A DNA stretch of 5,567 nucleotides from an uncultured beta proteobacterium (GTDB lineage Bacteria; Pseudomonadota; Gammaproteobacteria; Burkholderiales; Burkholderiaceae_C): contig CAIMHL010000522.1 in assembly GCA_903840825.1 (NCBI GenBank), positions 1 through 5,567 on the forward strand, written 5' to 3'. The position numbers were made by a program, and so were the translations under genes. Below the pieces are notes generated by a model. It was not told where the DNA came from and did no database searches. It was given only the letters and a program-made list of their open reading frames with translations. Of this stretch, positions 1 to 4,785 are shown in pieces. Position 1 is the first letter of the stretch. Each line of letters opens with the position of its first letter.

Positions 1-87
1 GTGGACGCTGGATTTGAGACGGCCTTGGCTGAAAAGCTCAATCCATTCGCAGCTTTGGCATCACTGAAAAGTACCAAGCCAAGTTAG
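1..87 (+). CDS. yceD: YceD/DUF177 family protein, C-terminal fragment
   Basis: The first reading frame is open from the left edge and ends at TAG 85-87, giving the last 28 residues of a protein whose start lies outside the window. The tail contains NPFAALASLK, which resembles the 'NPFAVLAxLK' ending I know from YceD/DUF177 proteins. These are encoded directly upstream of rpmF in most proteobacteria, so position and ending agree. YceD-type proteins have been linked to 23S rRNA processing or ribosome assembly, but nothing in this fragment tests that. The stop is 110 nt before rpmF. With only 28 residues visible, the family call rests mainly on context. Confidence 0.72.
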   Translation: MDAGFETALAEKLNPFAALASLKSTKPS

Positions 88-102
88 TCAGCTGGCTTAA
101 GC

Positions 103-108
103 TATAAT
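103..108 (+). promoter_or_regulatory. Candidate -10 box of an rpmF promoter
   Basis: TATAAT at 103-108 matches the sigma-70 -10 consensus exactly and lies in the yceD-rpmF gap, so rpmF could be transcribed apart from yceD. I find no good -35 hexamer 16-18 nt upstream (80-85 reads CAAGTT) and no TGn extension. It would therefore be a weak-contact or activator-aided promoter. The predicted start near 115 would give a leader of about 80 nt. Confidence 0.42.
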
Positions 109-156
109 TTAAGGCTTCGCGTGAACTGTTTGGTTACGCGTTTCACAAACCCCAAG

Positions 157-177
157 ATGTTGCGGCCTTCGCAACGT
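157..177 (+). other. Hairpin in the rpmF leader
   Basis: GTTGCG (159-164) and CGCAAC (170-175) pair perfectly around a 5-nt loop. One T·G and one A-T pair extend the stem to 8 bp (157-177). It ends 8 nt before the Shine-Dalgarno site of rpmF, so it would leave the site exposed rather than hide it. Its role is unknown. It could be a protein-binding site for L32 control or simply a stabilising 5' structure. Confidence 0.45.
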
Positions 178-185
178 AATGACGC

Positions 186-191
186 AAGGAG
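186..191 (+). promoter_or_regulatory. Shine-Dalgarno site of rpmF
   Basis: AAGGAG sits 6 nt before the ATG at 198. It is the strongest ribosome-binding site in the window, as expected for a ribosomal protein, and it fixes the rpmF start. Confidence 0.85.
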
Positions 192-197
192 CAGATC

Positions 198-380
198 ATG
201 GCTGTCCAACAGAACAAAAAATCACCTTCAAAGCGCGGTATGCACCGCTCACACAACGCGCTTGTTGTGCCTGGTATCGCCGTTGAAACCACCACTGGTG
301 AAACACACTTGCGCCACCATATCAGCCCAAATGGCTTTTACCGTGGTCGCCAAGTGATCAAGGCGAAGTCAGAAGCTTAA
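198..380 (+). CDS. rpmF: 50S ribosomal protein bL32
   Basis: This encodes a 60-residue basic protein starting MAVQQNKKSPSKRGMHRSHN, the hallmark start of bacterial L32. The second conserved block, LRHHISPNGFYRGRQV, is also present. L32 is a small component of the large ribosomal subunit located near the base of the peptidyl-transferase region. Length is normal for the family. It contains no cysteine, so it is the zinc-free form usual in proteobacteria. The ATG is set by AAGGAG 6 nt upstream. The stop TAA (378-380) is followed at once by an in-frame TAG, a tandem stop. It lies between yceD and plsX as in many proteobacteria, but here it is followed by a terminator that partly separates it from the lipid genes. 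Confidence 0.98.
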   Translation: MAVQQNKKSPSKRGMHRSHNALVVPGIAVETTTGETHLRHHISPNGFYRGRQVIKAKSEA

Positions 381-395
381 TAGCCTGACCAAGTC

Positions 396-440
396 AAGGC
401 CCGAAGCTACTTAAACAGTAGCGTCGGGCTTTTCTATTTA
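396..440 (+). terminator. Intrinsic terminator/attenuator between rpmF and plsX
   Basis: GCCCGAAGCTAC (399-410) pairs with GTAGCGTCGGGC (418-429), an 11-of-12 bp stem with one A/G mismatch and a 7-nt loop (TTAAACA). Outer A-T and G·T pairs can lengthen it. A T-rich tract (TTTTCTATTTA, 430-440) follows immediately. This is a textbook rho-independent signal 15-20 nt after the rpmF stop. Because I see no convincing promoter before plsX, partial read-through is the likely design. Confidence 0.82.
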
Positions 441-483
441 TGCCGCCGAAGTTCGGTTGCCACTTAGCTTTGCACTAATTCCC

Positions 484-1533
484 ATGATCACCATTGCTGT
501 CGACTGCATGGGAGGCGACCACGGTTCCGTCGTCACGCTTCCTGCCTGCCAAAAATTCCTTGATCGTTACCCTGATGTGGAGTTGCTGTTGGTGGGGTTG
601 CCCGAGGCACTGAGTGCCTTCTCCCATGCTCGCGCAAAAATCATCGCGGCCACTGAAGTGGTGGGCATGGATGATCCGCTTGAGGTGGCACTCCGCCGTA
701 AAAAAGACTCCTCCATGCGGGTGGCTATCCAGCAGGTGAAGGATGGTGCAGCTCATGCTGCGGTCTCTGCAGGCAATACCGCCGCACTGATGGCGATTTC
801 ACGTTACTTGCTCAAAACACTTGATGGCATAGATCGCCCGGCGATCGCAGGTCAGATTCCCAATGCCAAGGGCGGTGCTACCACCGTGCTAGACATGGGC
901 GCCAATGTGGACTGTTCCGCCGAGCACTTGCTTCAATTTGCCATGATGGGCTCAGCGCTGGTGTCGGTGTTGAGCGGTAATGACAACCCTACTGTGGGCT
1001 TGCTCAATATTGGTGAAGAGGCTATCAAAGGCAACGAAGTCATCAAAAAAGCGGGTGAACTGCTTCGTTCAGCCTCCAAATCCGGCGAGATCAACTTTTA
1101 TGGAAATGTCGAAGGCAATGATATTTTCAAGGGCACCGCAGACATTGTGGTGTGCGACGGCTTTGTCGGCAATGTGGCCTTGAAGGCCAGCGAAGGTTTG
1201 GCGACCATGATTGTGAATTTTCTAAAAATAGAATTTTCACGAAATATCTTCACCAAAATGGCTGCTATTGCCGCTTATCCGATCATATCGGCGCTTAAAA
1301 AGCGCATGGACCATCGCCGCTACAACGGTGGAGCTTTGTTGGGCCTTCGGGGTCTGGTGTTTAAAAGTCACGGCTCTGCCGATGAGTTGGCTTTCCAGTT
1401 TGCTTTGACTCGGGCGTATGATGCAGCCCGAAACAACTTGCTTGACCGGGTTCAGGTGAGGATCGCCAAGGCAGCCAACTTTGTGGCTGCCATCCCGCCC
1501 TCTTCAACTGTCAGCCTGGCCAACTCTGACTGA
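484..1533 (+). CDS. plsX: Phosphate acyltransferase PlsX
   Basis: PlsX converts acyl-ACP plus phosphate to acyl-phosphate, the acyl donor for PlsY in phosphatidic acid synthesis. It acts as a peripheral membrane protein. From the ATG at 484 the product is 349 residues, normal length. Conserved blocks seen: VDCMGGDHG (6-14), SAGNTAAL (95-102), LDMGANVDC (136-144), YGNVEGND (206-213), VCDGFVGNVALK (223-234) and KSHGSAD (294-300). The frame stays open to a TTG at 457, but the added residues are not part of the family and ATG 484 begins at the conserved N-terminus. No clear Shine-Dalgarno site precedes either start, so translation may be modest. The family motif SAGNTGA reads SAGNTAA here. fabH starts 3 nt after the stop. 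An AT-rich palindrome lies inside the gene (1213-1240). Confidence 0.96.
   Translation: MITIAVDCMGGDHGSVVTLPACQKFLDRYPDVELLLVGLPEALSAFSHARAKIIAATEVVGMDDPLEVALRRKKDSSMRVAIQQVKDGAAHAAVSAGNTAALMAISRYLLKTLDGIDRPAIAGQIPNAKGGATTVLDMGANVDCSAEHLLQFAMMGSALVSVLSGNDNPTVGLLNIGEEAIKGNEVIKKAGELLRSASKSGEINFYGNVEGNDIFKGTADIVVCDGFVGNVALKASEGLATMIVNFLKIEFSRNIFTKMAAIAAYPIISALKKRMDHRRYNGGALLGLRGLVFKSHGSADELAFQFALTRAYDAARNNLLDRVQVRIAKAANFVAAIPPSSTVSLANSD
1213..1240 (+). repeat. AT-rich imperfect palindrome inside plsX
   Basis: The 28-nt segment has GTGAA (1213-1217) facing TTCAC (1236-1240) and TTCTA (1220-1224) facing TAGAA (1229-1233). The arms are separated by a symmetric TT/TT mismatch and an AAAA centre. 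Ten of 14 base pairs match. It is far more AT-rich than the gene around it. As RNA it forms only a weak stem. As DNA it has the two-fold symmetry of a regulator site. No known operator is recognised. Confidence 0.5.
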
Positions 1534-1536
1534 GCC

Positions 1537-2514
1537 ATGACCATTTACTCACGCATTACAGGCACCGGCAGCTATCTGCCCCCCAGAAAACTGACCAATG
1601 CCGATCTGGTGGCCGAACTGGCAGCCCAAGGCGTTGAAACGTCGGACGACTGGATTGTGGAGCGCACCGGCATTCGGGCGCGCCACTTTGCTGACCCTGG
1701 CATGTGCAGCAGTGATTTGGGACTGGAAGCGGCGCGCCACGCTTTGCAAGCGGCGAACCTCAAGCCCGAGGACGTAGACCTGATCATTGTGGCCACCTCG
1801 ACCCCTGACATGGTTTTCCCCTCAACCGCCTGTATTTTGCAAAACAAGCTGGGTGCCAACGGCTGCGCTGCTTTTGATGTGCAGGCGGTGTGCAGTGGAT
1901 TTATTTATGCCCTGACGGTGGCTGACGCCATGATCAAGACCGGTGCTGCCAAAAAAGCCCTGGTCATTGGCGCTGAAGTGTTTTCCCGTATTCTTGATTT
2001 CAAGGACCGCACTACCTGCGTCTTGTTTGGCGATGGCGCTGGTGCTGTGGTGCTCGAGGCGTCTGACACGCCGGGTATTCTGGCCAGTGACTTGCATGCG
2101 GATGGCAAGCATGTTGGTATTTTGTGCGTGCCAGGCCATGTCTCGGGCGGGCAAGTGCTGGGCGAACCTTTGCTCAAGATGGACGGGCAGGCCGTATTCA
2201 AGTTGGCCGTGGGCTTGCTCGATCAAGCGGCCCGCAACACCTTGGCCAAGGCCGGTAAAGTGGCCGAAGATGTGGACTGGTTGGTGCCCCATCAAGCCAA
2301 TATCCGCATCATGCAGAGCACCGCAAGGAAGCTCAAATTGTCGATGGACAAGGTCATCGTGACCGTCGATCAGCACGGCAACACGTCGGCTGCCTCCATC
2401 CCTTTGGCCCTGGATACCGCCGTGCGCAGTGGCAAGATCAAGCCTGGTGAACTGCTGATGCTTGAAGGCGTGGGCGGTGGATTTACTTGGGGCGCCGTGC
2501 TCTTGAATCTATAG
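1537..2514 (+). CDS. fabH: 3-oxoacyl-ACP synthase III (KAS III)
   Basis: FabH condenses acetyl-CoA with malonyl-ACP to give acetoacetyl-ACP, the first committed condensation of type II fatty acid synthesis in the cytosol. The 325-residue product has the complete catalytic triad: Cys119 in DVQAVCSGF, His252 in VPHQANIRIM and Asn282 in HGNTSAASIP. These correspond to Cys112, His244 and Asn274 of the E. coli enzyme. Other family marks are the N-terminal WIVERTGIRAR (39-49), the segment TSTPDMVFPSTA (88-99) and the C-terminal glycine-rich GVGGGFTWGA (311-320). The ATG at 1537 is 3 nt after the plsX stop, and there is no good Shine-Dalgarno site, so translation is probably coupled to plsX. Acetyl-CoA is the expected primer by family; chain-length preference cannot be read from the sequence. 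Confidence 0.97.
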   Translation: MTIYSRITGTGSYLPPRKLTNADLVAELAAQGVETSDDWIVERTGIRARHFADPGMCSSDLGLEAARHALQAANLKPEDVDLIIVATSTPDMVFPSTACILQNKLGANGCAAFDVQAVCSGFIYALTVADAMIKTGAAKKALVIGAEVFSRILDFKDRTTCVLFGDGAGAVVLEASDTPGILASDLHADGKHVGILCVPGHVSGGQVLGEPLLKMDGQAVFKLAVGLLDQAARNTLAKAGKVAEDVDWLVPHQANIRIMQSTARKLKLSMDKVIVTVDQHGNTSAASIPLALDTAVRSGKIKPGELLMLEGVGGGFTWGAVLLNL

Positions 2515-2527
2515 CTTTGAGTGGATG

Positions 2528-2538
2528 CTCATCATGAG
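2528..2538 (+). repeat. Small palindrome in the fabH-fabD gap
   Basis: CTCAT (2528-2532) and ATGAG (2534-2538) form a perfect inverted repeat around a central C. It is flanked by two copies of TTTGAG (2516-2521 and 2539-2544). The 63-nt gap that holds it turns strongly AT-rich towards fabD. I recognise no known regulator site and no clear -35/-10 pair, and short palindromes of this size arise often by chance. Confidence 0.3.
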
Positions 2539-2568
2539 TTTGAGCCTAATTTAAATACTAATTTTTAC

Positions 2569-2572
2569 GGGA
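2569..2572 (+). promoter_or_regulatory. Shine-Dalgarno-like site of fabD
   Basis: GGGA lies 5 nt before the ATG at 2578 in an otherwise AT-rich, probably unstructured leader. It supports 2578 over the in-frame GTG at 2521, which has no such site. Confidence 0.6.
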
Positions 2573-2577
2573 ACCGC

Positions 2578-3543
2578 ATGAAACCATTTGCATTTGTTTT
2601 TCCGGGCCAAGGCTCTCAATCAGTGGGCATGTTGGATGCCTGGGGTGATCACCCGGTCGTCCTCGAAACGCTAAAAGAAGCGTCGGATGCCCTGGGGGAA
2701 GACCTGGGTCAACTCATCAAAGAAGGCCCCAAAGAGCTGCTGGGCTTGACCACCAACACCCAACCCGTGATGTTGGTCAGCGCGGTGGCCGCCTACCGGG
2801 TCTGGATGGCGGAGACCGGTGTTGCGCCTTCGGTGGTCGCCGGGCACTCACTGGGTGAATATTCCGCTTTGGTCGCAGCAGGGGTCTTGACCTTGGCGCA
2901 GGCCACGCCCTTGGTGCGTTTTCGGGCGCAAGCCATGCAAGATGCCGTCCCCGTGGGCGTTGGTGCGATGGCCGCTATTTTGGGCATGGATGCCGCCAAA
3001 GTAATCGCCGGTTGCTTGGACGTGACCGCTGCATTTGGCCCTGATTCCCTGGAAGTTGTCGAAGCCGTCAACTTCAATGACCCCGGTCAAACCGTGATTG
3101 CCGGCAGTAAAGCTGCTGTTGAAAAGGCCTGTGAGGTCTTGAAAGCCAACGGTGCCAAACGCGCTTTGTCGCTGCCCGTGTCAGCCCCGTTCCATTCGAG
3201 TTTGATGAAGCCCGCCGCCGAAAAACTGCGCGTCAAGTTGGCAGAGACCTCTTTTTTGCCACCTCAAATCACGGTTATCAACAACATTGACGTGGCGGTG
3301 GAAACTACTGCTGACCGCATCCGTGATGCCCTGTACCGCCAAGCCTTTGGGCCGGTTCGCTGGGTGGAATGCCTGGGGGCCATCAAGGCGCAGGGTATGA
3401 CCACCGTGGTGGAATGTGGCCCAGGCAAGGTGCTGGCGGGTATGGTGAAACGCATTGATCCTGAGCTGGTCGGTCTGTCCTTGTTGGACCCTGAAAGCTT
3501 GGTGTCGGTTAAAAATATTTTGTTGGGTGAATCGAATGAGTGA
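2578..3543 (+). CDS. fabD: Malonyl-CoA:ACP transacylase
   Basis: FabD moves the malonyl group from malonyl-CoA to the phosphopantetheine arm of AcpP, supplying the extender unit for FabH and FabF. The 321-residue product begins MKPFAFVFPGQGSQSVGM, with oxyanion-hole Gln11. It contains the nucleophile elbow GHSLGE with Ser91, Arg116 in RFRAQAM for the malonyl carboxylate, His206 in SAPFHSSLM, and Gln255 in YRQAFGPVRW. These match Ser92, Arg117, His201 and Gln250 of E. coli FabD. The frame is open 19 codons upstream to GTG 2521, but that extension is not family sequence, and ATG 2578 has GGGA 5 nt upstream. The end overlaps the fabG start by 8 nt, a coupling arrangement. Confidence 0.97.
   Translation: MKPFAFVFPGQGSQSVGMLDAWGDHPVVLETLKEASDALGEDLGQLIKEGPKELLGLTTNTQPVMLVSAVAAYRVWMAETGVAPSVVAGHSLGEYSALVAAGVLTLAQATPLVRFRAQAMQDAVPVGVGAMAAILGMDAAKVIAGCLDVTAAFGPDSLEVVEAVNFNDPGQTVIAGSKAAVEKACEVLKANGAKRALSLPVSAPFHSSLMKPAAEKLRVKLAETSFLPPQITVINNIDVAVETTADRIRDALYRQAFGPVRWVECLGAIKAQGMTTVVECGPGKVLAGMVKRIDPELVGLSLLDPESLVSVKNILLGESNE
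3525..3530 (+). promoter_or_regulatory. Shine-Dalgarno-like site of fabG inside fabD
   Basis: GGGTGA lies 5 nt before ATG 3536, within the last codons of fabD. Just before it fabD turns AT-rich (about 3508-3524), which would keep the site open. It sets the fabG start inside the fabD coding sequence. Confidence 0.6.
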
Positions 3544-4282
3544 GATTAACTTTGCGGGCCAGGTGGCCCTGGTGACCGGCGCTTCCCGTGGCATTGGCGC
3601 TGCCATTGCCCTTGAACTGGCCCAGCGCGGATTAAAAGTGGTGGGGACGGCCACCACAGACGCAGGTGCTGAAAAAATCAGCCAGGCACTGGCTGGTTTC
3701 CCTGGCTGCACAGGCAAAACGCTCGACGTCAACGATGCCGCCACCGCGCAAACCTTGATTGACGAGATCGTGAAAGAGCACGGTGGCCTGCAAGTGTTGG
3801 TGAACAACGCGGGCATCACGCGCGACAACCTCGCCATGCGCATGAAAGACGACGAGTGGAATGCCGTGCTGGACACCAACCTCAAAGCCGTTTTTCGCAT
3901 GAGCCGTGCGGTCATGCGCACCATGATGAAGCAGCGCTACGGCCGCATCATCAGCATCACCTCGGTGGTCGGCGCCTCCGGCAACCCTGGTCAAGCCAAC
4001 TACGCGGCTGCCAAGGCCGGTGTGGCAGGCATGAGCCGTGCGCTGGCCCGTGAGCTGGGTTCGCGCAACATCACGGTCAACTGTGTGGCCCCCGGTTTTA
4101 TCGAGACCGACATGACCGCCAGCTTGCACGAAGACCAGCACAAAGCGCTCCTGACCCAGATACCTTTGGGCCATCTGGGCAAGCCTGCTGACATAGCCCA
4201 CGCTGTGGCTTACCTCGCTTCGCCAGAAGCCGCCTATGTGACGGGGCAGGAACTGCACGTCAACGGCGGCATGCTGATGTAA
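3536..4282 (+). CDS. fabG: 3-oxoacyl-ACP reductase
   Basis: FabG carries out the NADPH-dependent reduction of 3-ketoacyl-ACP to 3-hydroxyacyl-ACP, the first reduction in each elongation cycle. It is a 248-residue short-chain dehydrogenase with a Rossmann fold. Visible motifs are the cofactor loop TGASRGIG (14-21), NNAG (90-93), Asn115 in DTNLK, catalytic Ser143 in ITSVVG, Tyr156 and Lys160 in NYAAAK, and the late PGFIETDM (186-193). The C-terminal VTGQELHVNGGM is typical of FabG. The frame is open further upstream inside fabD, but ATG 3536 starts at the conserved N-terminus and has GGGTGA ahead. The start overlaps the fabD stop by 8 nt. Location between fabD and acpP makes FabG much more likely than another dehydrogenase such as PhaB. 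Confidence 0.97.
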   Translation: MSEINFAGQVALVTGASRGIGAAIALELAQRGLKVVGTATTDAGAEKISQALAGFPGCTGKTLDVNDAATAQTLIDEIVKEHGGLQVLVNNAGITRDNLAMRMKDDEWNAVLDTNLKAVFRMSRAVMRTMMKQRYGRIISITSVVGASGNPGQANYAAAKAGVAGMSRALARELGSRNITVNCVAPGFIETDMTASLHEDQHKALLTQIPLGHLGKPADIAHAVAYLASPEAAYVTGQELHVNGGMLM

Positions 4283-4361
4283 GCTTTGGTCTTTAAACTA
4301 AATGAATCAAGCCGATTTATCCGCTCGGCAGCCAGGTCAGGGGCATCTTCCCAAGCCCGGC

Positions 4362-4367
4362 TAGAAT
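4362..4367 (+). promoter_or_regulatory. Candidate -10 box of an acpP promoter
   Basis: TAGAAT (five of six consensus bases) lies 35 nt before the acpP start in the 120-nt fabG-acpP gap. The surrounding GCTAGAATT resembles GCTATAATT upstream of rpmF. I see no clear -35 hexamer. A separate acpP promoter is expected because ACP is needed in large excess over the enzymes. The rest of the gap (4283-4361) holds only a short 5-bp dyad (GCCGA 4311-4315 / TCGGC 4325-4329) with no T-tract, so there is no convincing terminator after fabG. Confidence 0.42.
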
Positions 4368-4402
4368 TGCGGATTAATTTACTACCCTCTGAGTGAACCC
4401 CC

Positions 4403-4642
4403 ATGAGCGATATCGAAGCACGCGTGAAAAAAATTATTGCCGAACAACTCGGTGTAGAAGAGTCACAAGTGACCAATGAAAAAGCCTTTGTTGGCGATCT
4501 GGGCGCAGACTCCCTGGACACCGTTGAACTGGTGATGGCTTTGGAAGACGAGTTTGGAATTGAAATTCCTGACGAAGATGCTGAAAAAATCACGACGGTG
4601 CAAAACGCCATCGACTACGCTAATACGCACAAAAAAGCGTAA
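4403..4642 (+). CDS. acpP: Acyl carrier protein
   Basis: AcpP is the small acidic protein that carries growing acyl chains as thioesters on a 4'-phosphopantetheine arm and delivers them to FabD, FabH, FabG, FabF and PlsX. The 79-residue product has the attachment motif GADSLD with Ser37, followed by the acidic recognition helix TVELVMALEDEFGIEIPDED. Length and motif position match E. coli AcpP (Ser36 without the initiator Met). The ribosome-binding site is weak (GAGTGA at 4391-4396, about 6 nt before ATG). The gene is lower in GC than its neighbours, common for highly expressed acpP with many Glu and Lys codons. It is flanked by two sizeable gaps and so is probably its own transcription unit with partial read-through to fabF. 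Confidence 0.98.
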   Translation: MSDIEARVKKIIAEQLGVEESQVTNEKAFVGDLGADSLDTVELVMALEDEFGIEIPDEDAEKITTVQNAIDYANTHKKA

Positions 4643-4657
4643 TTGAGAGGTAGGCCG

Positions 4658-4720
4658 CGCCAACGCGCTGCTGCGTCAACTGTGGCGAACGGCACAGTCC
4701 CCAACGGGAGTGTGCCGGTT
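4658..4720 (+). other. Tandem hairpins downstream of acpP
   Basis: Two stem-loops follow the acpP stop. The first has outer arms CGCCA (4658-4662) and TGGCG (4683-4687), with inner arms ACGC (4663-4666) and GCGT (4673-4676). The second is stronger: GGCACA (4691-4696) with TGTGCC (4711-4716), a G/G mismatch, then TCCC (4698-4701) with GGGA (4706-4709) closing a CAAC loop. AAC (4688-4690) and GTT (4718-4720) can extend its base. This could protect the 3' end of acpP mRNA or form a small RNA released from it. No known RNA family is recognised. Confidence 0.55.
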
Positions 4721-4737
4721 CAATGGCCTGGTTTCAT

Positions 4738-4760
4738 GCCGCTCCAGGCGGCTTTCTTTA
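4738..4760 (+). terminator. Weak intrinsic terminator-like element between acpP and fabF
   Basis: GCCGC (4738-4742) and GCGGC (4748-4752) form an all-GC 5-bp stem with a 5-nt loop, directly followed by TTTCTTTA (4753-4760). The short stem and the interrupted T-tract suggest partial termination. This would favour acpP over fabF, in line with the greater need for ACP. It overlaps a competing pairing (4726-4731 with 4744-4749). Confidence 0.5.
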
Positions 4761-4785
4761 GACCAACTACTGATTGCAAATATTT

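Noticed and set aside
121..357. Open frame overlapping rpmF in another frame (78 codons, GTG start)
   Set aside because: It lies over the certain L32 gene, its composition is noise-like, and it has no ribosome-binding site.
457..483. N-terminal extension of PlsX from TTG 457
   Set aside because: The nine added residues are not family sequence, TTG is a rare start, there is no ribosome-binding site, and the conserved PlsX N-terminus begins at ATG 484.
1822..2376. Reverse-strand open frame opposite fabH (184 codons)
   Set aside because: It is antisense to a complete, catalytically intact FabH, with no recognisable protein features and no sign of its own start site.
2521..2577. N-terminal extension of FabD from GTG 2521
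   Set aside because: The 19 extra residues do not resemble any FabD, and ATG 2578 has a GGGA site and the conserved MKPFAFVFPGQGSQ start.
3455..3535. N-terminal extension of FabG into fabD
   Set aside because: The extension is the shifted frame of fabD coding sequence with Cys/Trp-rich nonsense; ATG 3536 matches the family start.
3181..3924. Long reverse-strand open frame across fabD and fabG (247 codons)
   Set aside because: It is antisense to two certain genes. Such frames are common opposite GC-rich coding sequence, and the product has no recognisable domain.
4311..4329. Possible terminator after fabG
   Set aside because: The stem is only 5 bp (GCCGA/TCGGC) with a 9-nt loop, and no T-tract follows.
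4688..4735. tRNA-like GGTTCAAT segment after acpP
   Set aside because: The TψC-like string has no matching acceptor, D or anticodon arms, and the bases fold better as a simple hairpin.
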